From the NCBI GenBank assembly GCA_029570205.1, contig JAKQSI010000056.1, positions 1 to 48,108 of the forward strand: 48,108 bases of DNA, given 5' to 3'. Made by a program: the position numbers and the translations under genes. Shown here one piece after another: positions 35,941-45,388 of this stretch. The notes beneath the pieces were generated by a model, which did no database searches, was not told the origin of the DNA, and saw only the letters and a list, made by a program, of their open reading frames with translations. Each line of letters opens with the position of its first letter. The first letter of the stretch is position 1. The stretch comes from Candidatus Omnitrophota bacterium. GTDB taxonomy: Bacteria > Hinthialibacterota > Hinthialibacteria > Hinthialibacterales > JAKPRU01.

Positions 35941-36981
35941 TTATGCGACCGGATATTTTGCCAGGATGCGGTCGAGATCGTACGCGATACGCTCTATAAC
36001 ACTGTCATCAACGGGATCTTCTCCGAATCGGCCGTAGGTCGGAACATTCAAGCCCTTGCGTTTCAGATACGCCAGTCCCGAATAAGGGGCGGAGAGGCCA
36101 TCGAAAAGACGAAGGGCACGCTGAATGTCTTTTTGTGCCTCCAAAGCCCCCTTGTAATCACCTTGCACAAACCGGTCGAAAACGGCGCGGAGGATTTCCG
36201 GGTTGACATCGCATCCCTGCCCAATGACACCACACGCGCCTGACTGGATGGCAGGAAGCATGGCGGTTTCTGCCCCGGCAATCATAACCATATTGCTCCC
36301 CTCCATTGCCATCATCAGCTCCAATAGCCATTCATAATTGTTGGTGGAAAGTTTCATCCCGACGATGTTTTTCAGTTTGGAGAGGCGGGAGATCATCTGC
36401 GGGGTTGTATTGTACGGAGCGGGAAGCCCCGGCGTATTGTAAACGAAAATGGGTAAGTCAGTGGATTTGGAGACCGCTTCATAATAATTGAAGATGACGT
36501 CCTGGACTTTCATGCCGCGAGAAGGTAAAAGCGCGGCAGGGATCACCAGGACCGAGGCGACGGCTCCACGATTGCGGGCGTATTCGGTGAGTTCCAGAGT
36601 CTGGTCGAGATACTGCGCCGGGTCTGGGCGGTTCTTGCCGATGGTTTTGTAATGCCTCAAATCAACTCCGGGGGGAACTCCCTCGCGGAAGTATTCCCCA
36701 AAGGTCCCGAACATGGCAGGTTTCTTGCCTTCGAGAGCCTCCAGGGTGATGTCGATAGCCCGTTTGGTATCCGCTACGGTGTACGTATACATCTTGCCCA
36801 ACCCGCACCGAACGAACAGTGTGGTGATACAGGGGTGGTCACGCAGCCAGACAACAAAATGGCGAAATCCATCCCAATCGATCATTCCACCGGGGCCGCA
36901 AGGGGTAAACATGGGGACAATGACACCAGTGAGATACGGAGAGACCTCCTGGCCTGTAATGGGGTGACGGAATAAGCTCAT
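35941..36981 (-). CDS. Dihydrodipicolinate synthase-family (DapA-like) aldolase
   Basis: The 346-aa TIM-barrel protein has the class I aldolase hallmarks: Tyr181 in FVYNTPG and Schiff-base Lys210 in IVGMKLST. The family contains DapA, N-acetylneuraminate lyase and several sugar-acid aldolases. At 346 aa it is longer than DapA (about 295), with an insertion around residues 95-125, so a sugar-acid substrate is more likely than lysine synthesis. AAAGG precedes the ATG. Confidence 0.88.
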   Translation of the reverse strand: MSLFRHPITGQEVSPYLTGVIVPMFTPCGPGGMIDWDGFRHFVVWLRDHPCITTLFVRCGLGKMYTYTVADTKRAIDITLEALEGKKPAMFGTFGEYFREGVPPGVDLRHYKTIGKNRPDPAQYLDQTLELTEYARNRGAVASVLVIPAALLPSRGMKVQDVIFNYYEAVSKSTDLPIFVYNTPGLPAPYNTTPQMISRLSKLKNIVGMKLSTNNYEWLLELMMAMEGSNMVMIAGAETAMLPAIQSGACGVIGQGCDVNPEILRAVFDRFVQGDYKGALEAQKDIQRALRLFDGLSAPYSGLAYLKRKGLNVPTYGRFGEDPVDDSVIERIAYDLDRILAKYPVA

Positions 36982-37112
36982 AATTAAGACCTTTCACGAA
37001 AAGAAATTAAGAACCTTTAGTTTAGCGCTTTGGAAGCGTTCGGTCTGGAGTCGTCGGCGAAACCGATAAGATCATAAGCCAAACAGCACAAATGGATGCT
37101 GCGTAACGTGGT

Positions 37113-38156
37113 TTATGACCATTCCTGTGGGGATTTGAGCCAGGCAGTCAGCAGGTCCACTGCGCCCTGAAGATCCTTTTTATGGACGCTTTCCACGACG
37201 GTATGCACATAACGGCACGGAACACTGATGGTGATAACCGGTCTCCCGATGCCGGTGCGCTGCATGGGTCCGGCATCCGTCCCGCCGCGTGGCAGGACTT
37301 CCATCTGAAACGGGATTTTGTTGGATTCCGCTGTTTTGATAAACGAATCGACCAGCCCGCGGTGGGAGATAGAATGGCTGTCCATGATTTTGATCGCAAC
37401 GCCCTCACCCATCCGCGTTATGGCGTGATCCGGCTCCACACCGGGCGTATCGCAGGCCAGAGTAACATCGATGGCAATCCCGATATCCGGGTCCAGGCCG
37501 AAACACGATGGGCCGGCTCCTCTGGTTCCAACCTCTTCTTGAACGGCTCCCACCATATACACATCAAAGAACGAATCCGTTCCGAGATTCTTCATCACAT
37601 TCAATCCGACCCAGACCGCGACACGGTTGTCCATCGCTTTCCCGCTCACCACCTCACCATGATCGTAGAACGGTTGAACCAGGGTAACCGGGTCCCCCAC
37701 CCGAATGACCTCTTTGATTTCATCGGGTTTCATAAATACATCCACAAAGAATTCATCCACCTCATAAGTTTTCTTTTTGTCCTCCTCCTTGAGCGTATGA
37801 ATAGGGCGACCGCAGGGATTCATGATTCCGATCACATCCCGTTTCCCCTGGATCAGCACTCGTCGCGCAAACAGGTTGCGTGTGTCGAATCCGCCCAGCG
37901 GAACCACGCGAATGAATCCCTTGTCATCGATGTGTTTGACATAGAAACCGATTTCATCGATGTGGCAGGCCAGCATAACCTTACGGGCAGGTTCGGTGCC
38001 GCCTGACTTTGCTTTCTTGAGGGCGATCAGATTTCCCAGGGTATCGACAGTGATTCTATCGGCATTGGATTGAAGGTTCTCTTTGGCAATCTCTCGAATC
38101 CGTTCCTCACGTCCGGCAACACCGGATGCTTCGCATAGTTTTTTGAGTAGTTCCAT
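37113..38156 (-). CDS. M42-family metallo-aminopeptidase
   Basis: The start is ATG 38156 (MELLKKLCEASG), with AAAGGCAG eight nt upstream. The 347-aa protein has the M42 zinc sites: His65/Asp67 in ACHIDEIGFYV, SGKAMDNRVAVW, the catalytic VQEEVGTRGA and a final RYVHTVVESVH. M42 enzymes are dodecameric aminopeptidases or endoglucanase-M-like. Single gene. Confidence 0.93.
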   Translation of the reverse strand: MELLKKLCEASGVAGREERIREIAKENLQSNADRITVDTLGNLIALKKAKSGGTEPARKVMLACHIDEIGFYVKHIDDKGFIRVVPLGGFDTRNLFARRVLIQGKRDVIGIMNPCGRPIHTLKEEDKKKTYEVDEFFVDVFMKPDEIKEVIRVGDPVTLVQPFYDHGEVVSGKAMDNRVAVWVGLNVMKNLGTDSFFDVYMVGAVQEEVGTRGAGPSCFGLDPDIGIAIDVTLACDTPGVEPDHAITRMGEGVAIKIMDSHSISHRGLVDSFIKTAESNKIPFQMEVLPRGGTDAGPMQRTGIGRPVITISVPCRYVHTVVESVHKKDLQGAVDLLTAWLKSPQEWS

Positions 38157-38400
38157 TGTCAATTCTGCCTTTGCGAAAAGATGAGTTGAGGATAACCCTT
38201 CGATGTGTTCGGTGCGAGGGGAGGCAATAAGTCAGGCAGAACCAACCCGCATTGTATTTCCACCGGACTTCAGAAGAAAAAGTTGAGAGTATACTCGCGG
38301 GTTTTAAGGCAATTTCAGAATACGCTCCCTGCACCCCAGACACAGAAATTGGACGTCTCACATTGAGAATGTTTCATAATGAGATTGATGAAAAATGTTA

Positions 38401-38428
38401 TTGACAATGGCCAGGTATGTGATATAAT
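38401..38428 (+). promoter_or_regulatory. Sigma-70 promoter P1 of the zinc-finger gene
   Basis: TTGACA (38401-38406) and TATAAT (38423-38428) are both perfect consensus, 16 bp apart, in an AT-rich stretch. The gene start is at 38594, leaving a leader of about 160 nt. No gene is seen in 38157-38593. Confidence 0.75.
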
Positions 38429-38497
38429 ATACTTAATTGCAATACATCTTAGCAATATGATTTATCAAAAGAAATGATTATTCCTTCCAAAAAGGTG

Positions 38498-38527
38498 TTG
38501 CTTTTCCGAATGGAAATGGCATATAAT
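38498..38527 (+). promoter_or_regulatory. Sigma-70 promoter P2 of the zinc-finger gene
   Basis: TTGCTT (38498-38503) and TATAAT (38522-38527) are 18 bp apart, about 95 bp downstream of P1. GATGGT and ACCATC (about 38540-38563) can pair in the leader downstream. Confidence 0.6.
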
Positions 38528-38593
38528 GTGCGCATGTTGATGGTCGGGACGGCGCGTTACCATCTTTCAAAGGTTGAGGTGTGAGAAGGGGCG

Positions 38594-39268
38594 ATGTCTT
38601 CATCCGATCGAAACAAAGGCCCTGACACTCAATACTACACACGTGAGAGCCAGTCCAGGTATTCCCCCTCCGGGAAGAACCCCCAGGCAGCGGCGGTAAC
38701 CGAATCGAACCGGTTTGTGTGCCGGCATTGCGGGATACCGTTTGCTGTGATTCGGAATGCGCGGAAGTTGCAGCTGCTGCGTGAGGGGATCATCAAGCGA
38801 CCGTTGTGCGCACCGTGCCAGGAGCGGGATCGGGAATTGCTGACTGCCGTGAATCAGTGCCTTCGTGTGCTGGGCGGAGCGTGTACCGTGGCGGAGGTAG
38901 TGGGAATCTATTCGGATGAGACACTGGCACGATCCCTGTTCAAAGACCCTTTCGTGAAAGTCCGTGCCCGATATAACGGGAAAGAGACATTAACCGTTCA
39001 GGATATCGAGGGCTGGATCGAAGAAGGCGTGATTCAATTTGACGAACACGGTCAGATCAAACCGAAACCCAAGGGATTCCTGCACGACCTGGAGTTGCGC
39101 CAGCAGGTTCGGGAAGCGCGGGAGGAGATGATCGACAAGCAGAAACCGAAAGATACGTTTCCCGATGAAGGAGGCACGGTGTTTGTGTCGCGCAGAAGCA
39201 AGAAGGGCGGGGCTTCCATCGGGGCAGAGTATTGGGAGACGCTGAAAGATGCCGAGTCGGTCAAGTAG
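38594..39268 (+). CDS. Zinc-finger protein of unknown function, YvyF-like in outline
   Basis: The 224-aa protein has a disordered, Ser/Pro-rich N-terminus (1-40), then a zinc knuckle with Cys43/46 (FVCRHCGIPF) and Cys72/75 (PLCAPC). A helical domain with TVAEVVGIYSDETLARSLF and VQDIEGWIEEGVIQF follows, and a charged tail (QQVREAREEMIDKQKPK). The knuckle plus small helical domain loosely recalls flagellar-operon proteins of the B. subtilis YvyF type, but similarity is weak. Two strong promoters (P1, P2) suggest high or dual expression. AGAAGG precedes the ATG closely. It is the first plus-strand gene before the protease and TPR genes. Confidence 0.8.
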   Translation: MSSSDRNKGPDTQYYTRESQSRYSPSGKNPQAAAVTESNRFVCRHCGIPFAVIRNARKLQLLREGIIKRPLCAPCQERDRELLTAVNQCLRVLGGACTVAEVVGIYSDETLARSLFKDPFVKVRARYNGKETLTVQDIEGWIEEGVIQFDEHGQIKPKPKGFLHDLELRQQVREAREEMIDKQKPKDTFPDEGGTVFVSRRSKKGGASIGAEYWETLKDAESVK

Positions 39269-39403
39269 AAATTCCGCCTGATTTTCATACCATTCCTTTA
39301 TGCCTCAAATCCGAATAACGCGACTGGGGTCGCCCCGACAAACCGGCAGCGGCAAGCCACCGTGCTTGTCCGTATGAAATCACAACCGAAACGGGAATAA
39401 ACC

Positions 39404-41233
39404 GTGATCCCGATTCTCTTTCTCATACTCGTTCTCAGCCCGCTGCAATTGGAGATTACTCCGCTCGACTGGCAGACGGAGGGATCCAGGCAGTTGGAGC
39501 GAGAGCTGCGCAGCCGGGGTATTCCGATCCTTCGGGTAATTGACGTGCGAACCTCGGATATCGCTCCTCTGCCGGAAATCAGAAAATACATCCGTTTACC
39601 CCTGCCGGAGGATACCCGTGTGTTGCTGGTCGATGGCTCCAGCCCGGCTTTCAATGAGCAGTTCGCGGTACGTCTCCAGCCGGATGGGAACACCCAGAGT
39701 ATCGACGGATTCACACAGGGACGCCTGATCGCCATCCGTGTTCCCGGCTCGCTTGAGAAACGATTCAATGAGGTGTTTCGTCATGAGTTGGTTCATGCGT
39801 ACCTGAATGTCGTTGCGCCGGGAAGGAATCTGCCGCCGTGGTTGGAAGAGGGACTGGCCTGCTATTTCTCCGGCAGTCCCAATCATCTGAACCATGAAAC
39901 ATACCGCCTTTATGAGCGCGACATGCGGTACCTGTTTGACCACTACTCAGACCGGGTTCCGTATTTCCTGGCCGATGCCCTCTCCTCCATGGATACCAAC
40001 AATGCGCTTTTTCTGCATCTCCGCATTCCTGATTCGGTCCGTTTGCATATCATGCGGCTGTCCTGGGAAAACGCCTTGTGGATTTCAATTCTTCTGGTTC
40101 CCGTGTTGGCATTTATATTCGGCAGATTTCTCAGCGAGTTGCTCTATCCATGGTATGTCGGGGTACGACGCAGATATCTTGGATATCAATATATGAAACG
40201 GCTCCGAAAACTGGAGCGGAGAATACGTTCGGAGATTCCGCATCCTGTGGTGCAGTTTGTCGCCGCTGCACAAAAAGCGGCAGCGCAAGCGGATATTGCA
40301 AGGCGGTCTGCCGAACGGCTGGAGCATCGGCTGCACGAGATTTCCTGTAGATTTCTTGATTGCGCGGATTCTCTTGTCACATATTTCGCCCCCCGTTTCC
40401 CCGGATTCGGCGTCTATATGAATGCGTTGGGGGAGGCGCTCCATACCATTCATGTATTTCGTGACGCTGGTTCCGGGATTTCATCCGGTCTTGCGCAAGC
40501 AGAAGCCGGTCCGGTGATGATGGAACAAGCGCCGGCAGGGATGGACCGGGCAATTTCGGCAATCGGCAAGATCGCGCTTGCTCGACCGTCCTTTCCTCCC
40601 GACCGATGCGTTCGAAGATGGATCGGCGCCCAAGAGGACTGGAAAAGGGAACGGGAACAGCTGCGCGCGTTGTGGGCCGAGACAGCGAGCGAGTTTGAGG
40701 CTTTGCGCGGAAGGTGCAGAGAATTGGGTGAGTATTCGTCCGACCTGTCAATCCTACCTGAATCCTCGCCGGTCTCCGGGAGGGGCCTTTCGGAGACATT
40801 TTCGGATGTTCATCCGCTCCTCGCATACGGAATTGCCGTTCGGGATGCGCTTGACCAATGGCAGGCGGGGATGATCTCTCTGCCGGAAGCGGTGGAAACC
40901 ATACGCCATGCAGAGCAGAGACGGTTTCAGGATTTCCGAACCTGGATCGATGACCGGGATACCGGGGCGCTTTTTCGTGGGGACCAACGGGTTGCGGAGT
41001 TTGTCGAGGCGCTGGCGCAAGGGAACATGGGAGGTCCGGCGCGACGATGGGGGTATCAGGACTTTGTTCCGCGTATCCGCCGAGAGGGGTATTTGCGCTG
41101 GCTTTGTCCGCCTGATGCGCTGGAGGCCGCGTCATTTATGCTGTTTTTCTGCATTTTCGGCGCATCCTGGGTGTATCTCCGGCGCTTCTGTGCGTTCTTT
41201 CTTCAGGGTGTAGATCGTTTGCTTGGAGGATAA
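39404..41233 (+). CDS. Membrane-bound gluzincin-type metalloprotease of unusual architecture
   Basis: Starting at GTG, the 609-aa protein has a signal/anchor (IPILFLILVLSPL), then a peptidase-MA-like domain with the zinc motif HELVH (127-131) and downstream glutamate ligand E149 in PPWLEEGLACYF. A membrane helix follows at about 225-247, then a ~330-residue helical cytoplasmic region (coiled-coil-like), and a last membrane helix (about 580-600, SFMLFFCIFGASWVYL). So an extracytoplasmic protease domain is linked to a long cytoplasmic part. I know no named family with this layout. The TPR gene follows on the same strand after 244 bp. Confidence 0.8.
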   Translation: MIPILFLILVLSPLQLEITPLDWQTEGSRQLERELRSRGIPILRVIDVRTSDIAPLPEIRKYIRLPLPEDTRVLLVDGSSPAFNEQFAVRLQPDGNTQSIDGFTQGRLIAIRVPGSLEKRFNEVFRHELVHAYLNVVAPGRNLPPWLEEGLACYFSGSPNHLNHETYRLYERDMRYLFDHYSDRVPYFLADALSSMDTNNALFLHLRIPDSVRLHIMRLSWENALWISILLVPVLAFIFGRFLSELLYPWYVGVRRRYLGYQYMKRLRKLERRIRSEIPHPVVQFVAAAQKAAAQADIARRSAERLEHRLHEISCRFLDCADSLVTYFAPRFPGFGVYMNALGEALHTIHVFRDAGSGISSGLAQAEAGPVMMEQAPAGMDRAISAIGKIALARPSFPPDRCVRRWIGAQEDWKREREQLRALWAETASEFEALRGRCRELGEYSSDLSILPESSPVSGRGLSETFSDVHPLLAYGIAVRDALDQWQAGMISLPEAVETIRHAEQRRFQDFRTWIDDRDTGALFRGDQRVAEFVEALAQGNMGGPARRWGYQDFVPRIRREGYLRWLCPPDALEAASFMLFFCIFGASWVYLRRFCAFFLQGVDRLLGG

Positions 41234-41477
41234 AAGCGCACAGGGAATCTGAAAAATGGAGCTGTTCACGTATGGACGGCCGGGCAAAATTATGTCATAA
41301 TAGGTTTAGTATGCGAGTCGGGGTCTCCGATTCCTTGTGCGGCATGGTATTGGAAGGCGGTAAGGCGACGCGAAACCGGCAGCGCGTTCGTCGGTTGACA
41401 TATCGGGAGAATCCGGCGGGATTGCGCGGACCCGTCACCGACCTGCGGACGCGGCTGACTTGGATGATTGGGCATTC

Positions 41478-42857
41478 ATGATGGCACAACCGTCCAGCTT
41501 CCTGTATCACTACCGTCATGCACTGAACCTCTTCCAGAGCGGTCACTACGAAGAGGCGCTCACCGCTTTGAAAAATGCCCTCCTTATGGAACCTAATTTC
41601 CCGGACGCTTATGTCGCCATTGCGAAAATTCATGATGAACTGGGAAATTACGAAGACAGCATTTCTCTGTACAAAAAGCTGGAGAGCATGCTTCCGAACG
41701 ACCAGGAAATTTCCAAACGTCTGGCAGCGGCCTATGAGAAATCGGGCGACAAAAAACGCGCTGTCCGGAAGATGAGACAGGTGATTCGAAGCAATCCCCG
41801 TGACACCCAGGCCCGATGTCAACTCGCCCGGTGGCTGATTGCAGACCGCAGATTCCGGGCAGCGAACTCTCTTCTCCGCAAGGGGATTCGTGTCGTGGGA
41901 ACCTGCGCGGAGTTTTACAATCTCATGGGCGAAATCCGCCGTTACCAGAAAAAACTCGAGATGGCTCAGGAGTATTATGAGCAATGCCTGGAAATCGATC
42001 CGGACCATTCGGGCGCGAAACGCGGGATCAGCCAGGTAATTCGCGCGATGGATGCCGGAGACGCCGCTGTCGCCTCCGATCAGGACTCCCAGGACACGGA
42101 AGCCCGGGAAGAGCTGGTTGAAGCGGCTCAGCTGTTCACGGACGGCAAATACGATGTGGCAATTGTCAAGCTCCAGGCGCTTCGGGAGAAACGTGCGGTA
42201 AAACGTCAGGCATCCATCCTCTTGGGTCTGGCTTATGTCAGGAAAAGCCTGTTCAAACGGGCACGCGATATCTTTTATGATCTCGCCAATACGATGCGCC
42301 CGGAGACTCTTGTCCTGTTCAACCTGGGTCTTACGTCCAATCGGATCGGGGAATATGAGGTTGCCATTCGCGCATTGACAGAAGCGCTGGAGGCCGACCC
42401 GGAATACTATGAGGCCCTGCTGGAATTAGGATTTGCCTACCAGCGAACCGACAATATCAAAAAAGCCAGGGAAACCTATCTGCGGGCCATTCGCCTGACC
42501 GCAAGCGATCCGCGAGCGTACGCATTAATCGCGCGCCTGGAATATGATCTGAAACACAAAAAGCAGGCGGAACAGATCCTGATGCGGGGTCTCCGAATCG
42601 ACTCCCAATCCCCCGAACTGCTTTTGACCCAGGGGTATATTCTTCTGAAAGAGAAGCAGCCTCAACGAGCTGTCGGCCCACTTCAACAATGTGTGAAACT
42701 GGCTCCCAACTCCTTTGAAGCGCACAGGAACTTGGGGCATGTGCTGGAACTGCTGGGGAACACTGTCGCGGCAACCAAAAGCTACCGTATGGCCTATCAG
42801 CTCAATCCCAGCGATGAAGATTGCCGTCTGCAGATCGAGCGGCTGGAGAGCGTGTGA
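41478..42857 (+). CDS. TPR-repeat protein
   Basis: The 459-aa protein is built of roughly eleven tetratricopeptide repeats with the W/L-G-Y-A-P pattern, for example HALNLFQSGHYEEALTALKN, LGLTSNRIGEYEVAIRALTE and LGHVLELLGNTVAATKSYRM. There is no signal peptide or membrane helix, so it is a cytoplasmic scaffold for protein complexes. ATG 41478 overlaps the TGA of a doubtful short frame that starts at 41311. It follows the membrane protease gene and may serve it. Confidence 0.9.
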   Translation: MMAQPSSFLYHYRHALNLFQSGHYEEALTALKNALLMEPNFPDAYVAIAKIHDELGNYEDSISLYKKLESMLPNDQEISKRLAAAYEKSGDKKRAVRKMRQVIRSNPRDTQARCQLARWLIADRRFRAANSLLRKGIRVVGTCAEFYNLMGEIRRYQKKLEMAQEYYEQCLEIDPDHSGAKRGISQVIRAMDAGDAAVASDQDSQDTEAREELVEAAQLFTDGKYDVAIVKLQALREKRAVKRQASILLGLAYVRKSLFKRARDIFYDLANTMRPETLVLFNLGLTSNRIGEYEVAIRALTEALEADPEYYEALLELGFAYQRTDNIKKARETYLRAIRLTASDPRAYALIARLEYDLKHKKQAEQILMRGLRIDSQSPELLLTQGYILLKEKQPQRAVGPLQQCVKLAPNSFEAHRNLGHVLELLGNTVAATKSYRMAYQLNPSDEDCRLQIERLESV

Positions 42858-42871
42858 AGCCTTGTCTCAAC

Positions 42872-42899
42872 CGTCATTCCGGCTTTCGCCGGAATGACG
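42872..42899. repeat. CGTCATTCCGGC palindrome
   Basis: A 12-bp stem, CGTCATTCCGGC with GCCGGAATGACG, and a TTTC loop lie between the convergent TPR and RNA methyltransferase genes. This sequence style is widespread as a dispersed repeat in many bacteria. It may also act as a terminator, although there is no U-run. Confidence 0.8.
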
Positions 42900-42920
42900 C
42901 GCTCGCCTCAACGTTCTGTC

Positions 42921-44126
42921 TCAGACCGGCTCCAGCAGGGCCAGGACCTCGACATGCGGGGTATGGGGGAACATGTCGAAGGCTTTGAGGAAGAATGGGC
43001 GATAGCGACCCGCATCCGCGAATCGGGCCAGGTTGTCCGCCAATGCCTTCGGATTACAGGAAAGACAGGCGATGCGGCATGGGGGACAGGCATCGAGAAA
43101 GGCAAATACCTGCCTGCTCAGTCCGGCACGCGGCGGGTCCAGAATAATGACATCTTTTCCCCGCAGATCGAACGGTGGCCGTTGAACAGAGGCAACATCC
43201 GATTGCATGACACGCACATTGCCGAGTCCGTTTCGACGGATGAATTCGTGTGCCGTCTCGACATTAACCGGGTCTATCTCAATTCCAAGCGCTTCCGCTA
43301 CCCTGTCGGATAGCGATCCGCCGATCAACCCCATGCCGCAATACAAATCCAAAACTCTTTCCTGTCCGCTGAGATTCAGCGCGTCCGCCAGAGTTTCGTA
43401 GATTGTTGCGGCCACGGTCAGATTCGGCTGCATAAAGGTCCGTGAATAAATCGGCGCCTCCAACCCCAAAAACCTTTCTGTGATGAAAGGCTGACCGAAC
43501 ACCAACTCCGAACGCAGCGGCGCGGCGACATCCGCCACTCCCGGCACGTAACTCCAATATAATCCACGCAATTCGGGGCAAGATTGAGTCAGATGTTTTG
43601 CCAATCCGGCAATAACTTGCATGTTTTCCTCTGCGGTCATTATATCGGCAAGGAACCGACGGGTGGCGCAGGTCCCCCGAATCAAAAGGTACCGCCAGAA
43701 TCCATCGTGGCGGTTCTTGTGGTATGCGGGCAATCCTGAATCCCGTGCAAATTCGCGCACCGCCCAGAGAATCCGTGAAAACTCACTTGGGCAAAGATGG
43801 CATTCCTCCAAGTCGATTAAATCCCAATACTTTCCCCTCCGATGCAGTCCCAATACCAGGCGGTCATCCCGTGAGGAGAATGTAAACTCCATCCGATTCC
43901 GGTACTCCCACAGGATCGGGGAAGGATACACATCCAGGGTTTCCAGAAGGTCCGGAGGCACAACAGGAGCCGACAGTTCCCGCAAGTCGGAGCGTTTTTG
44001 CTCCAGTTGCAGGTGATAAGGGATGTCCTGAGTCCGGCAGCCGCCACAGGTCCCGAAATGCGGGCATCGGGCTGCGCTTTGTCGGTTTTCCTGGTCCATT
44101 TTACCGTTCAATTCAGAGTATGACAT
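42921..44126 (-). CDS. 23S rRNA m5U methyltransferase, RlmD/TrmA family
   Basis: The 401-aa protein makes 5-methyluridine in rRNA or tRNA. The N-terminal [4Fe-4S] cysteines lie in CPHFGTCGGCRTQ (21, 27, 30), with a fourth in ECHLCPSEF. The SAM domain has LDLYCGMGLIGG, DPPRAGLSRQV, the nucleophile region CLSCNPKAL and DMFPHTPHVEVLA at the end. These features point to the RlmC/RlmD subgroup rather than TrmA, but the exact target is unsure. It is divergent from the solute-binding protein gene, with starts 53 bp apart. Confidence 0.9.
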   Translation of the reverse strand: MSYSELNGKMDQENRQSAARCPHFGTCGGCRTQDIPYHLQLEQKRSDLRELSAPVVPPDLLETLDVYPSPILWEYRNRMEFTFSSRDDRLVLGLHRRGKYWDLIDLEECHLCPSEFSRILWAVREFARDSGLPAYHKNRHDGFWRYLLIRGTCATRRFLADIMTAEENMQVIAGLAKHLTQSCPELRGLYWSYVPGVADVAAPLRSELVFGQPFITERFLGLEAPIYSRTFMQPNLTVAATIYETLADALNLSGQERVLDLYCGMGLIGGSLSDRVAEALGIEIDPVNVETAHEFIRRNGLGNVRVMQSDVASVQRPPFDLRGKDVIILDPPRAGLSRQVFAFLDACPPCRIACLSCNPKALADNLARFADAGRYRPFFLKAFDMFPHTPHVEVLALLEPV

Positions 44127-44154
44127 TGATGGCGAATTGTATAAAAAATACTAT
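44126..44154 (+). promoter_or_regulatory. Sigma-70 promoter of the solute-binding protein gene
   Basis: TTGATG (44126-44131) and TACTAT (44149-44154) are 17 bp apart, with the -35 at the start codon of the divergent methyltransferase gene. Transcription near 44161 gives a leader of about 18 nt with GGAGGG 8-9 nt before ATG 44179. Confidence 0.6.
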
Positions 44155-44178
44155 AGTGATGACTGGAGGGAAATCGAA

Positions 44179-45192
44179 ATGATCCGGCTCATCCTGATCC
44201 TCATCTCGACATTCGGAATCGTTTTATCGGCATTTGGGCAAGAGGCAGAAGTGGTGGTTTACACTGCCCTGGACCGGATCTATTCGGAACCGTTGCTGAA
44301 AAAATTCGAACAACAAACGAATATCAAGGTCCTTCCGATTTATGACACGGAATCGAATAAAACTGTCGGTCTGGTGAATCGCCTGATCGCAGAAAAAGCC
44401 AGGCCACAGTGCGATGTGTTCTGGAACAACGAGGTTGTCCGAACACTGGTTCTCAAAGACAGGGGGGTTCTTGCGCCGTACGCTTCTCCCATGGCCGTGG
44501 AAATCCCCGAAAAATACCGTGATCCCGAGCATTTCTGGACAGGTTTCGCCGCCCGCGCGAGGATTCTCATCGTGAATACCGATCTGGTTTCGGAAGCGCA
44601 TCTTCCCGGTTCCGTCTGGGACCTCGCCGATCCCCGCTGGCACGGTCAGACTGCAATCGCCAATCCGATGTTCGGAACCATGGCCACACATATCGCCGCC
44701 CTGTTTGCTGTCCTCGGGCCGGAAAAAGCCAAGAAGTATTTCCAGGCAATCAAGAAGAACAAGACGGTTCTTGCGCCCAGTAATTCGGCGGTTCGAGACA
44801 TGGCCGCACGGGGCGAGATCGCTTTCGGCCTGACGGATACGGACGATGCCAACGGAGCCATTGAGGACGGCAAGCCCGTAAGAATTGTGATTCCTGACCA
44901 GGAAGACGGTGCAATGGGGGTTCTGGTCATCCCCAATACCGTTGCCCTGATCGCCGGGGCGCCACATGAAAGGGAGGGTCAGCGGCTGATCGACTTCCTG
45001 CTCTCAGAAGAAACCGAGGAGTGCCTTGCCCAGTGCCGATCTGCGCAGATCCCTCTGCGTCCCGGTGTAGAGAAGCCGGAAAACACGCTGGACCTGGAAA
45101 AACTGAGGGTCGTGGACATTTCCTATCCTCAAGTTGCGGAGACTCTTCCGAACTCGATGCAATTTGTTCACGAGGAATTGCCTGGTTTTTAG
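44179..45192 (+). CDS. Iron(III)-type ABC transporter solute-binding protein (FbpA-like)
   Basis: GGAGGG selects ATG 44179; 337 aa. A signal peptide (MIRLILILISTFGIVLSAFG) leads a two-lobe periplasmic binding fold: VVVYTALDRIYSEPLLKKFE, then IYDTESNKTVGLVNRLIAEK, VFWNNEVVRTLVLK and the hinge AARARILIVNTDLV. This is the group that includes FbpA-type Fe3+ and some thiamine or phosphonate binders. No permease or ATPase follows, so its transporter is encoded elsewhere or it is solitary. Confidence 0.9.
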   Translation: MIRLILILISTFGIVLSAFGQEAEVVVYTALDRIYSEPLLKKFEQQTNIKVLPIYDTESNKTVGLVNRLIAEKARPQCDVFWNNEVVRTLVLKDRGVLAPYASPMAVEIPEKYRDPEHFWTGFAARARILIVNTDLVSEAHLPGSVWDLADPRWHGQTAIANPMFGTMATHIAALFAVLGPEKAKKYFQAIKKNKTVLAPSNSAVRDMAARGEIAFGLTDTDDANGAIEDGKPVRIVIPDQEDGAMGVLVIPNTVALIAGAPHEREGQRLIDFLLSEETEECLAQCRSAQIPLRPGVEKPENTLDLEKLRVVDISYPQVAETLPNSMQFVHEELPGF

Positions 45193-45388
45193 CGGTCGTT
45201 ACCCCGGCTCCCTTTCTAGCCTCACCTTCAGATGCGCTAACTTAAGTGATTGATAGATCATGGTGGGAGTGGAGGAAGATATCGTAGAAAGGTGACTCAG
45301 ACCGGTATTTGCATGAAGGAGTAACGCGTTCTCCCTTGTGATTGATTGCGATCCGACAGAGTAAAAAGGCAATCGAACGGCCGTTCAG

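Noticed and set aside
41311-41481. Short ORF whose stop overlaps the TPR start (ATGA)
   Set aside because: Composition looks like random translation and no ribosome site supports it well; the overlap may be chance.
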